NCBI GenBank assembly: GCA_017303635.1
Contig: JAFLCG010000017.1
Span: 51,937-115,936 of the forward strand
Source of the DNA: Anaerolineae bacterium
GTDB taxonomy: Bacteria; Chloroflexota; Anaerolineae; Aggregatilineales; Phototrophicaceae
DNA: 64,000 bases
Reading direction: 5' to 3'
In this document: positions 16,174-23,501 of the stretch, piece after piece
Layout of the letters: each line of letters starts with the position of its first letter
How positions within the stretch are numbered: position 1 is the first letter of the stretch
Position numbers and translations under genes: made by a program
The notes under the pieces: generated by a model
Told to the model about the DNA's origin: nothing
Seen by the model: the letters and a program-made list of their open reading frames with translations, nothing else
The model's database searches: none

Positions 16174-17895
16174 ATGCTGCGCGGCTTCCGCTGGCAATTT
16201 CTGGTCCTCGTCACAGCCTTCTTGCTCTTTGCAGCCAGTCTGATGACGAGGCTCACCTCGACGCCAGCGCCTCTCCCGACCAATACCCCAGCACCTACAC
16301 TGATCGCTGAGGTCCCAACAGCCCTACCCACCCCGGCAGCAGTTGATCTCCCTCAGACCGTCAATAGCATTCCAACATTGTCCGAGGCGCTCATTGGTCA
16401 GGTGCAACGCCTCAATCCGCTTTTGGCTAACCTCAATCCAGTTGACCAGGACATTAGCAGCCTCATCTTTGAAGGCCTGACGCGCATCAACGCCTTTGGC
16501 GAAGCGGTACCCTCGCTGGCACGCCGCTGGTTCATCTCATCAGACGGACTGGAATACGTCTTTGAACTGCGTGAAGATGTCCTCTGGCAGGATGGCACGC
16601 CATTCACGGGGGCAGATGTCCTCTACACCATCGGATTACTGCAATCGCCCGATTTCCCAGGCGAACCGGAGTTGGCCGCCTTCTGGCGAACCGTCGAAAT
16701 TCAGCAACTCGGTTTGCATCTGGTGCGCTTCCGCCTGACGCAGTCTCTGGGCAGCTTCCTCGATCACTTGCGGATCGGTATCCTGCCAGAACATGCGCTG
16801 CGTGGAACGAATGCCACCGGGATTGCAAGCCATCCTTTCAACCTTGCACCCATAGGCACTGGCCCCTACCAACTGGAAGCCCTGCGAACCAGTGGCGACC
16901 AAATCGTCCAGATCGATTTGCGTCCCGCCCCGACCTATCGCGCCCGCCCCGGTGTGCAAAGCTCATTCGGGCTTGAGCGCCTCAGCTTCCGCCTTTATCC
17001 AAGCTTTGAGGCGGCCCTCAACGCTGTGAATAATGGAGATGTGATGGCCCTGGCAAGTCGTAACCGGGCCGAGCGAGCCGCCCTACTCAACAGCGACCTG
17101 AACATCTACACCGGCATCGAGCCGAGCGTCGGCGTACTCCTCTTCAACTGGGAGCGGGAAACCACACGCTACTTCAACGAACTGCGGGTGCGCGGAGCCC
17201 TGCAACGCAGCCTTGATCGAAACGGCATCATCGAACGTAATCTGCTGAATCAAGCGGTATTGGCTGACAGCCCATTGCTGCCTGGATCATGGGCATACGA
17301 ACCGGCTCCCTGGCCTGCCGTTGATCTCAATGCCGCGCGTGAGCTACTGGCTACTGCACGGCTCCGAACCAGCGGGAGCGATGAAACACCGGAACCCACT
17401 GTCTCTGGCGCACCTATCCTCAGCTTTAGCCTGCTGGTGCTCGACGAACCGGCACTGGTGCAAATCGCTACTGAAATTGCTGCTCAATGGAGCCAATTGA
17501 ACGTTCAGGTCACGGTTGATGCAGTTTCGGCAGCTACCCTCCAGCAGCGACTGGAATCCGGTGACTTTGATGCGGCGATTGCTGAACTGAGCCTCAGTGG
17601 GAGCGCCGACCCGGATGTGTATCAATTCTGGGATCAAGGACGCAACTATGGTGGGGTCAATGACCGGCGCACCGCCGAGGATCTGGAACGTGCCCGGCGT
17701 GATCCGAACGGACTCAACCGAGCAGAGTTTTACCGTCAGTTTCAGGTCGATTTTGTCGAACGGGCGATTGCCATCCCCCTGTACTACCCTCTGTTCACCT
17801 ATGCCGTCAGCCCACAGATTAGTGGCGTGCAACTGGGTTTCCTGAGTTCACCGGCCAGCCGATTCCTCACCATCACGGATTGGGTCAGTCAGTAG
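16174..17895 (+). CDS. Extracellular solute-binding protein, family 5 (OppA-like)
   Basis: A 573-aa exported binding protein of the peptide/nickel ABC-importer type. It has an N-terminal membrane segment (FLVLVTAFLLFAASLM), then a Pro/Thr-rich linker (TSTPAPLPTNTPAPT), then the SBP_bac_5 domain from about residue 65: LNPLLANLNPVDQDISSLIF, WFISSDGLEYVFELREDVLW and DGTPFTGADVLYT are typical. No lipobox Cys is visible, so it is anchored by the N-terminal helix or cleaved. No permease or ATPase genes of the ABC system are nearby, so it is an orphan. Its TAG stop lies inside a palindrome shared with the convergent gene. Confidence 0.88.
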   Translation: MLRGFRWQFLVLVTAFLLFAASLMTRLTSTPAPLPTNTPAPTLIAEVPTALPTPAAVDLPQTVNSIPTLSEALIGQVQRLNPLLANLNPVDQDISSLIFEGLTRINAFGEAVPSLARRWFISSDGLEYVFELREDVLWQDGTPFTGADVLYTIGLLQSPDFPGEPELAAFWRTVEIQQLGLHLVRFRLTQSLGSFLDHLRIGILPEHALRGTNATGIASHPFNLAPIGTGPYQLEALRTSGDQIVQIDLRPAPTYRARPGVQSSFGLERLSFRLYPSFEAALNAVNNGDVMALASRNRAERAALLNSDLNIYTGIEPSVGVLLFNWERETTRYFNELRVRGALQRSLDRNGIIERNLLNQAVLADSPLLPGSWAYEPAPWPAVDLNAARELLATARLRTSGSDETPEPTVSGAPILSFSLLVLDEPALVQIATEIAAQWSQLNVQVTVDAVSAATLQQRLESGDFDAAIAELSLSGSADPDVYQFWDQGRNYGGVNDRRTAEDLERARRDPNGLNRAEFYRQFQVDFVERAIAIPLYYPLFTYAVSPQISGVQLGFLSSPASRFLTITDWVSQ

Positions 17896-17920
17896 GGACG
17901 ACCTGACAGGTCGCCCCTAC
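17892..17920. repeat. Palindromic element supplying two stop codons
   Basis: GTAGGG (17892-17897) pairs with CCCTAC (17915-17920) and CGACCTG (17899-17905) pairs with CAGGTCG (17907-17913) around a single central A. The plus-strand TAG at 17893-17895 ends the solute-binding protein gene. The minus-strand TAG at 17919-17917 ends the CoA-transferase B gene. Confidence 0.75.
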
Positions 17921-18735
17921 CACGCGCCTTCCCGCATTAGCATATCCTGCAAGAGTGACTTGCGGGCGCTGCCACCCAACATCTCCAGTTTGCGTACGCC
18001 CAGGGGGTCAATCACTTCGCGCAAGAGTCGGATCTCTTCAGCCGAGGGGGCTGGTGTTTCGGTCAGGCCAGGGGCAACTTGCAGGGGAAAGCCGGTCTTC
18101 TTCTGAACTTGTTCCAGGGTGATACCCGGGTGCAAATGGGTCAAGCGCATCTGACCTTCTGCCCAGTCGAACTGACCAAGATCACTGACCAAATAGACCA
18201 CCCCACGCCTACCCTTTTCAGTCTCACGATTGCCGAGGCCACTCTTGAAATCCAGCGTTTCGACAAAAGTGACCCGAGAATGACGCGGCACATACAGGAA
18301 GATTTCATCCAGGTAGGTGCTGACATCAGGGATACCCCCTGTACCGGGCAAGCGCATCCGGGGCCGAGCGTAATCGGACCCAAAAGCGATGTTGTTGAAG
18401 TTCCCGGCAGAGTCCACCTGAGCCGGGCGGAAAAATTCTTTCGGATGGTAAGTCGGCAGCAGATCAGCAGCGCCTTTGACAAAGCCCCAGTGGATTTGAG
18501 CTTTGCCTAGCCATTGGTCTTCGGCGCGGCCCACGCCGAGCGGTGCCCAGTCCTGGCACATGCTCTGACCAATCGCGGAGGTGAAATAGACGCCAGGCGC
18601 ATGGGTTAGCTTCGCCAGGATATAGCCCGCCATCACCAGCGGGGTATTGATCCCCTGCGCCAGAATATCACCATCCTTCACCTGGCGCGCGATACAGGTA
18701 CAGATTAGTTCGTCAGTTGTGTAGTCGAGCGGCAT
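17917..18735 (-). CDS. CoA-transferase subunit B, IpdB-like, catalytic Glu replaced
   Basis: A 272-aa class I CoA-transferase family beta subunit. It resembles GctB/IpdB: DELICTCIARQVKDGDILAQ at the N-terminus, then GADL-type loops, QVDSAGNFNNIAFG near 105 and RLPGTGGIPDVSTYLDEI near 128. In true glutaconate CoA-transferase the catalytic Glu lies in a VESG-type motif; here the matching position (residue 52, in YFTSAIGQS) is Thr. Loss of this Glu is known in the IpdAB branch, which hydrolyses ring structures. The presumed partner is subunit A at 13692-14492. Its ATG overlaps the TAA of a small upstream frame (TAATG). Confidence 0.82.
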   Translation of the reverse strand: MPLDYTTDELICTCIARQVKDGDILAQGINTPLVMAGYILAKLTHAPGVYFTSAIGQSMCQDWAPLGVGRAEDQWLGKAQIHWGFVKGAADLLPTYHPKEFFRPAQVDSAGNFNNIAFGSDYARPRMRLPGTGGIPDVSTYLDEIFLYVPRHSRVTFVETLDFKSGLGNRETEKGRRGVVYLVSDLGQFDWAEGQMRLTHLHPGITLEQVQKKTGFPLQVAPGLTETPAPSAEEIRLLREVIDPLGVRKLEMLGGSARKSLLQDMLMREGAW

Positions 18736-18974
18736 TAGCGTCTTCCTGGTTTTGTGTCGTCGTCACCATTTGCGGTTGCGGCGGCGGCGGCGATGAACAT
18801 TGCTTGAGCCCGTTTCTGCCGGGATGCTGGGTTCAGCTTTGGCGGCTCTGGCGGCATTGGCGGACCAGCTATGCCGCCACTATCTTTGCGATTGTCATAA
18901 TCGAGTTTCGGCGGAGGGACATGCAGTCGAAGATGCCCTTCGTCCGCCCCCACGTTCACGGATGACGCGATCAT
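18735..18974 (-). CDS. Possible small Pro-rich protein upstream of CoA-transferase B
   Basis: An open frame of about 79 codons from the ATG at 18974, with a Pro-rich middle (GPPMPPEPPKLNPASR) and a run of Ala. It is of no recognisable family. The only support is the TAATG overlap with the CoA-transferase start and the lack of any other content in this 240-bp gap. No Shine-Dalgarno sequence is seen, and the longer in-frame start at 18986 lies within the rtcB terminator hairpin. It may be a leader peptide or chance. Confidence 0.25.
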   Translation of the reverse strand: MIASSVNVGADEGHLRLHVPPPKLDYDNRKDSGGIAGPPMPPEPPKLNPASRQKRAQAMFIAAAAATANGDDDTKPGRR

Positions 18975-18979
18975 AGCAC

Positions 18980-19023
18980 AAAACAACCCCCAGATCGGAA
19001 CATTTGTTCCGATCTGGGGGTTG
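18980..19023 (-). terminator. Strong hairpin terminator of rtcB
   Basis: A 19-bp perfect stem with a two-base loop: 18984-19002 pairs with 19005-19023 (core CCCCCAGATCGGAACA). On the minus strand it is followed by TTTTGTG. It ends 12 bases beyond the rtcB stop. The stem is unusually long for a terminator and may be a palindromic repeat used as one. Confidence 0.65.
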
Positions 19024-19034
19024 ACAAACGGTTG

Positions 19035-20270
19035 TTAATCTTCGGCCTTGCTGCCGCTGCCATCCATGCGGACGAGCATGGGTTGGAAGCGCCCCATGAT
19101 TTCCACAAGGTCGCTTTGCGCGGCGATGACCTGCTCAATCGATTTGTAGGCCTGTGGTGCTTCATCCAGACCAGCCGCTAGCAAGGTGACATCGCGCTCT
19201 TTCAGGTAACGATCCAGCGCGGTCTTCGTGATGGTTTCCTTGGCTTTCGTCCGGCTGAGCTGACGACCGGCCCCATGCGCTGCCGAGTTGAGTGACTCCA
19301 GCTTGCCCTTTCCACGCACGATGAAGCCGGGATCAGCCATCGAGCCGGGAATGAAGCCGAGTACACCTTTGCCAGCTGGAGTCGCACCCTTTCGGTGGAC
19401 GATGACCTCGCGGTCAACATCCTGCGAGCCTTTCGGGGCTGGGATGCGCTCCTTCCAGGCAAAGTTATGATGATTCTCGACCACTGCCACCGGCTTGAGG
19501 CCAACGGCCTTTGCCACCCGCTGATGGATGATCTCATGGTTGGCATGGGCAAAACGCCCGGCCAATTCCATGGCATCCCAGTATTCCTGACCTTCCTGCC
19601 ATTCCAGCGGCAGCCAGGCGAGATAGCGCACCGCCTTATCCAGATTGGGATGCAACTTCATTGCCAACTCAGAATAATGGTTGGCAATCTGGTAGCCGAC
19701 GCCCCGCGAGCCGCTGTGCGACAGCAGCGCCAGATACTGGCCGGCCTTCAACTTCAGTTCGCGGTTGTCCTGATCCAGTTTGAAGCCACCAAACTCGACG
19801 AAGTGATTGCCGCTGCCGCTGGTGCCAAGCTGCCCGTAGGCTTTGTCCTTGAGGGAACGCAGAAAGCGAGTGGATTCCCAGGATAGATCATCCAATACCT
19901 CATGATCGAGACGTTCATGTGTATTCCAGGCACTCCCAGCACCAAAGCGCGTTTGTTCCATAAGCGCCTTGCGGAAGCGCCCTTCCTGCTGCTTGATGAG
20001 AATGGGCGACACTTCAAACAGCGAAATCCGCACCCGGCAGGCAATATCCACCCCGACCGCGTAGGGGATGACCGCACCCTCGGTCGCCAGCACGCCACCA
20101 ATCGGCAGCCCATAGCCGACATGGGCATCCGGCATGAGCGCCCCGGCCACGCTGATGGGCAAGCGCATGGCATTGTCCATTTGCTTACGGGACTCGTTAT
20201 CAATCTGCTCAGCACCCCAGACCGGATAGGTCAGCGGTTCATCACGAATGGTGTCGTTGTATGCGTTCAT
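19035..20270 (-). CDS. rtcB: RNA-splicing ligase RtcB
   Basis: GTP- and metal-dependent RNA ligase that joins 3'-phosphate (or cyclic phosphate) and 5'-OH ends, 411 aa. Seen in order: PDAHVGYGLPIGGV, VGVDIACRV (metal Cys; the more usual form is GVDIGCG), GTSGSGNHFVEF, SHSGSRGVG, VENHHNFAW, HRKGATPAGKG, GSMADPGF and the guanylylated His in NSAAHGAGRQLSR. All catalytic positions are present. The ATG at 20270 is preferred to a GTG at 20282 because GAGGG lies five bases before it. That ribosome site is part of a dispersed repeat. No rtcA or rtcR is nearby, so the repair context is unknown. Confidence 0.92.
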   Translation of the reverse strand: MNAYNDTIRDEPLTYPVWGAEQIDNESRKQMDNAMRLPISVAGALMPDAHVGYGLPIGGVLATEGAVIPYAVGVDIACRVRISLFEVSPILIKQQEGRFRKALMEQTRFGAGSAWNTHERLDHEVLDDLSWESTRFLRSLKDKAYGQLGTSGSGNHFVEFGGFKLDQDNRELKLKAGQYLALLSHSGSRGVGYQIANHYSELAMKLHPNLDKAVRYLAWLPLEWQEGQEYWDAMELAGRFAHANHEIIHQRVAKAVGLKPVAVVENHHNFAWKERIPAPKGSQDVDREVIVHRKGATPAGKGVLGFIPGSMADPGFIVRGKGKLESLNSAAHGAGRQLSRTKAKETITKTALDRYLKERDVTLLAAGLDEAPQAYKSIEQVIAAQSDLVEIMGRFQPMLVRMDGSGSKAED

Positions 20271-20272
20271 TA

Positions 20273-20325
20273 CAGCCCTCACCCCTGTCCCCTCTATTCA
20301 TCGCCGAAGACGACTGGGAGAGGGG
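20273..20325. repeat. Dispersed CTCACCCC/GGGAGAGGGG repeat, copy 1
   Basis: Starts AGCCCTCACCCC, contains CCCCTCT, the inner half-palindrome GCCGAAGACGAC and ends GGGAGAGGGG. It overlaps the ribosome-binding region of rtcB on the minus strand. Other copies are at 23286 and 26203. Confidence 0.75.
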
Positions 20326-20410
20326 CATCCAGCTTCCAATACTATTGTCTATAAGATCATAAGGGGTCACAACGGTTTATACAAGAGTGATCTGCTGTAT
20401 TGAACCGCGC

Positions 20411-20439
20411 TTTCCGCCAATCCCCCGCCATGTTAGAAT
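20411..20439 (+). promoter_or_regulatory. Possible promoter of the cNMP-binding protein gene
   Basis: TAGAAT (20434-20439) with a weak -35 (TTTCCG) 17 bases upstream, 40 bp before the ATG at 20479. Confidence 0.35.
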
Positions 20440-20478
20440 GCTGACCATACCACATGCTGTACTGATGGGAGTACCCGG

Positions 20479-20961
20479 ATGTCATTCATCTCTATATTGA
20501 AACAAGCCGATATTTTCTACGAACTGAGCAATACCCAGCTTGAGATGGTGGCTTCCATCTGTTCAGAAGTCATTTATCAGCAGGGTGACGGCATTTTTGA
20601 GGAAAATACCCCTGGCAGCCAGCTTTACGTGATTGCTGAAGGGGAAGTCGAGATCATCGTTAACCCAGCGAGCATTGGCAGCAGCAATGCCAAAGCCTAT
20701 ACGATTGCGACGCTGCGCCGGGGTCAATCCTTCGGTGAGGTGTCGATGGTGGATGAAGGGCTGCGCTCGGCTGGTGCACGCTGCGGCGCACCCAACACCA
20801 AGCTGCTGGTCATCCCGCGCGATAAGCTGATGCTGCTGTGTGACACCTATCACCACCTGGGTTACCGCATCATGAAGAATCTGGCCGCCGACCTCGCCAT
20901 GAAGATCCGCCACACGGATTTGCAGGTGCGCGATCAACTCACCTGGTCGCCCCGGCACTAG
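20479..20961 (+). CDS. Cyclic-nucleotide-binding-domain protein, no HTH
   Basis: A 160-aa protein that is essentially one Crp-type cNMP-binding domain: YQQGDGIFEENTPGSQLYVI, GEVEIIVNP and a phosphate-binding-cassette-like block FGEVSMVDEGLRSAGARC. The Arg/Thr pair that usually grips the cyclic phosphate is only partly matched, so cAMP binding is uncertain. There is no helix-turn-helix after the C-helix, so it is not a Crp-like repressor or activator by itself. It is a soluble protein. It could be a stand-alone sensor or a protein-interaction module. The TauE/SafE gene follows after a 75-bp folded spacer. Confidence 0.8.
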   Translation: MSFISILKQADIFYELSNTQLEMVASICSEVIYQQGDGIFEENTPGSQLYVIAEGEVEIIVNPASIGSSNAKAYTIATLRRGQSFGEVSMVDEGLRSAGARCGAPNTKLLVIPRDKLMLLCDTYHHLGYRIMKNLAADLAMKIRHTDLQVRDQLTWSPRH

Positions 20962-20973
20962 GCAAAACGAAAG

Positions 20974-21029
20974 CCCCCGGTCACAATCGTTGGCTTCGGA
21001 CAACTCGACGCCATCACCGCAACCGGGGG
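20974..21029 (+). promoter_or_regulatory. Folded leader before the TauE/SafE gene
   Basis: CCCCCGGT (20974-20981) pairs with ACCGGGGG (21022-21029). Inside, TGGCTTCGG (20991-20999) pairs with the segment ending CGACGCCA at 21013, with one mismatch and a five-base loop. The outer stem contains the GGGGG that would act as the ribosome site for the TTG start at 21037. No T-tract follows, so this is not a plain terminator. I could not match it to a known riboswitch. Confidence 0.5.
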
Positions 21030-21036
21030 TATTCCC

Positions 21037-21798
21037 TTGCAGCCAGAATTTGCCATCGTCGTCATCATCGCGGCGCTGTTCATCGGCCTTTCCAAAGGTG
21101 GACTGGGTGGGCCGGTGCCGGTCGCTATGTTGACTCCCCTGCTCAGTCAGGTGCTACCCGCCTCGCAAGCGGTGGGCATCGTCCTGCCATTACTCATCAT
21201 TGCGGACGTGATCGCCCTGCGCTTCTACTGGCAAAAGTGGGATTGGTCGCTGGTGCGGCAAATGCTGCCCGCTGCCATCATCGGGGTTCTCTGTGGGGGC
21301 ATCCTGCTGCTCACGCTGGCAAACAGCGGGCAAAATCTGCTGCTGCGCCGGGTGATCGGCCTGTTCACGCTCATCGTGGTGGTCTACAAAGTGGGCGGCG
21401 GCTTCCTGACCAAGCTGGAATATCAGCCACGCAACTGGCACGGTTATCTGGCAGGGTGGGCCTCCGGTTTCGGATCGGCACTGGCAAACATCGGCGCACC
21501 GCCCTTCACCGCTTATATGATGCTGCGGAAAGTCCCGCCGGTGCCTTTCATCGGCACCACGACCCTGCTCTTTGCCATCGTCAATGCCCTGAAGCTGCCA
21601 ATCACCCTGCTCAGCAGCCGCGTGCTTGATCCGCATCTGCTCCTGAGCATCCTGTGGGTGGTGCCCTTGATTCCAGTGGGGGTGTTAGTCGGGCGATGGG
21701 GGGTGCGGCGCATGAATCCGGTTCACTTCGACCGGCTGATGCTGGTGCTGCTATTCATCCTGGGTGTGTTCATGCTGGTGTACGATCCGGGGCATTAA
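21037..21798 (+). CDS. TauE/SafE (DUF81) family permease
   Basis: A 253-aa polytopic membrane protein of the TauE/SafE family, whose members move sulfite, sulfonates or other organic anions across the inner membrane. About seven or eight hydrophobic helices are visible, with the family block FIGLSKGGLGGPVPVAMLTP near residue 15 and a second internal copy around SGFGSALANIGAPPFTAYM near 145. The start is TTG at 21037 with GGGGG eight bases upstream; no better ATG exists. The substrate is unknown; no sulfur genes are adjacent. The folded leader suggests control of translation. Confidence 0.85.
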   Translation: MQPEFAIVVIIAALFIGLSKGGLGGPVPVAMLTPLLSQVLPASQAVGIVLPLLIIADVIALRFYWQKWDWSLVRQMLPAAIIGVLCGGILLLTLANSGQNLLLRRVIGLFTLIVVVYKVGGGFLTKLEYQPRNWHGYLAGWASGFGSALANIGAPPFTAYMMLRKVPPVPFIGTTTLLFAIVNALKLPITLLSSRVLDPHLLLSILWVVPLIPVGVLVGRWGVRRMNPVHFDRLMLVLLFILGVFMLVYDPGH

Positions 21799-21866
21799 GA
21801 GGGGAATTGCGGCAGAGGGGCAGAGGGGCAAAGCCGCAAAGCAGAGGATTTCGCAGGCAACCGCCA

Positions 21867-21961
21867 GACGTTAAAACGTCCGGCTCCGAGAAAGACAAGC
21901 CCACTGAAGTGGGCTGCAAGAGTAACCAAACGGGACAAAAGCGGGCGCACGCTGTGCGCCC
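21867..21961. repeat. Cluster of three short palindromes between convergent genes
   Basis: GACGTT-AA-AACGTC (21867-21880), AGCCCACT-GA-AGTGGGCT (21898-21915) and GGGCGCAC-GCT-GTGCGCCC (21943-21961) follow each other in the 203-bp gap between the TauE/SafE gene and tyrS. The first part of the gap (21799-21860) has AGAGGGGC and AAAGC-type iterations. They may terminate both genes. Confidence 0.65.
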
Positions 21962-22001
21962 CTAGTTTGCATCTTTGCCGCTTTGCGTTAAATGAGTTCT
22001 G

Positions 22002-23240
22002 TTATCCTGCCACCAGACGCACGAACTTGCGCTTGCCGACCTGTAGGACTGCGGGGAGCATGGCTGCGGTGACGACAGCTGCCGGATCAGTCACAGGCTG
22101 CTCGTTCAAGCGAACGCCGTTCTGCTGCATCAGGCGCTTGGCCTCGGCGCTGCTCGGCACCATTTTCAGGCGCTTAAGGATATCCAGCACGCGCTCCACA
22201 CCCTGGACAGGCTCTTCCGCAATATCCTCAGGAATACCGCTGCCGCCACCGCGGAAGACTTCATCCCAGCGGCGTTGAGCCGCCTCAGCTTCAGCCTCGC
22301 TGCGGAAGATCGAGACGATGGCGCGGGCAAGTGCCATCTTGGCCTCGTTGGGATGGATCGCGCCAGACTTCAGACCCTCTTCGAGTTCCTTCACCTTTGT
22401 CGGCGACCAACCGAGGATGAGTTTGTGGTAGATCGGCATGGCCTTATCCGGCACACTCATCACCTTGCCGAACATATCCCAGGGTTCAGCCAGGATCGGG
22501 ATATGATTGCCAAGGCTCTTGCTCATTTTGATGTCGCCATCTGTACCGGGCAGGGACTCGCCCATGATGATGGCAATCTGCGGGCGCTGACCAAGGGCTT
22601 CCTGCAATTTACGACCCGCCACCAGAATGTTGAACAGCTGGTCCTGCCCACCGATCTGTACATCGGCTTCCTGAGCAACTGCATCATAACCCTGCATGAG
22701 TGCATAGAACATTTCGTGCAGGTAGATGGGTTCACCCGCGTCGTAGCGTTTGCGGAAGTTCTCCCGCACCATGAACTGCTGCACGGTGAAGTTACTTGCC
22801 AGACGGATAATGTCGGCAAAATCCAGCGGCGAGAGCCATTCGTCATTGTAGCGCACGCGGGTTTTATCCCGGTCGAGGATCTTGAAAGCCTGCTCGGCAT
22901 ACGTGCGGGCATTTTCCAGCACGCGCTCACGGGTGAGCTGATCACGGGCTTTGTCTTTATCGGACGGGTCACCAATCAGGCTGGTAAAGCTGCCGACCAG
23001 GAAGGTGACATCGTGCCCCAAATCCTGGAATTGGCGCAGCTTCCGCATGGTGATGGTATGACCCAAGTGCAGATCCGAGGTGCGCGGGTCATAGCCGCAG
23101 TAGACCCGCAAGGGACGGCCGTTCTTCGCTGCTTCAGTCAGGCGCTCATGGAGTTCCCTACGCATCGTCGTCTTGATTTGCGGGTCGCCGTATTCGGCAC
23201 CCGACATCAGCACATCAACCTGTTCATCAATGGTCATCAT
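22002..23240 (-). CDS. tyrS: Tyrosine-tRNA ligase
   Basis: Class I aminoacyl-tRNA synthetase that charges tRNA-Tyr, 412 aa. The HIGH-type motif is in YCGYDPRTSDLHLGHTITM (near residue 48). The Tyr-binding region and GGQDQLFN lie near 197, and KMSKSLGNHIPI near 240 is the KMSKS loop. The C-terminal S4 RNA-binding domain is visible (AKRLMQQNGVRLNEQPVTD). Start is ATG at 23240 (a second ATG follows directly at 23237). No T-box leader could be recognised upstream. It is divergent from alaS with a 261-bp gap that holds a dispersed repeat and the alaS promoter. Confidence 0.95.
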   Translation of the reverse strand: MMTIDEQVDVLMSGAEYGDPQIKTTMRRELHERLTEAAKNGRPLRVYCGYDPRTSDLHLGHTITMRKLRQFQDLGHDVTFLVGSFTSLIGDPSDKDKARDQLTRERVLENARTYAEQAFKILDRDKTRVRYNDEWLSPLDFADIIRLASNFTVQQFMVRENFRKRYDAGEPIYLHEMFYALMQGYDAVAQEADVQIGGQDQLFNILVAGRKLQEALGQRPQIAIIMGESLPGTDGDIKMSKSLGNHIPILAEPWDMFGKVMSVPDKAMPIYHKLILGWSPTKVKELEEGLKSGAIHPNEAKMALARAIVSIFRSEAEAEAAQRRWDEVFRGGGSGIPEDIAEEPVQGVERVLDILKRLKMVPSSAEAKRLMQQNGVRLNEQPVTDPAAVVTAAMLPAVLQVGKRKFVRLVAG

Positions 23241-23285
23241 GGCGGCCTACCCTGCCCGGTGAATGGATATTTATGGATCACTAGC

Positions 23286-23354
23286 AGCCCTCACCCCCAA
23301 CCCCTCTCCCAAAATCCGCCGTCCGCAGAAGACGGCGCGGCGGGGAGAGGGGAG
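23286..23354. repeat. Dispersed CTCACCCC/GGGAGAGGGG repeat, copy 2
   Basis: AGCCCTCACCCCCAACCCC then CTCTCCC, an inner palindrome around GCAGAAGACGGCG, and GGGGAGAGGGG. It lies in the tyrS-alaS divergent gap. This copy is longer than the others because the inner arms are extended by CCGCCGTC and GCGCGGCGG. Confidence 0.75.
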
Positions 23355-23432
23355 CTTCAACTGCAAGCATGGGAGCGTAGCCACAATTTCGGATACGCAG
23401 TATAACAGCACAGCCGCAAAAATTGAGTACCC

Positions 23433-23461
23433 TTGTTGCGATTTTGCCCCCCCACTATAAT
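23433..23461 (+). promoter_or_regulatory. Promoter of alaS
   Basis: TTGTTG (23433-23438), exactly 17 bases, TATAAT (23456-23461), 40 bp before the ATG at 23502. Confidence 0.65.
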
Positions 23462-23501
23462 TCGCAGTCTGTCGATCAAACCACAGGAACCACGTTCACC
23501 C

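Noticed and set aside
21867..21961. CRISPR array
   Set aside because: The palindromes differ from each other and there are no equal spacers or cas genes.
22275..23405. A 376-codon open frame on the plus strand opposite tyrS
   Set aside because: It is antisense to a clear tyrosine-tRNA ligase with all motifs, and its translation has no recognisable family. Long antisense frames are expected in GC-rich genes.
23241..23501. T-box leaders before tyrS or alaS
   Set aside because: No T-box sequence or specifier hairpin is visible; the gap holds a dispersed repeat and a plain promoter.
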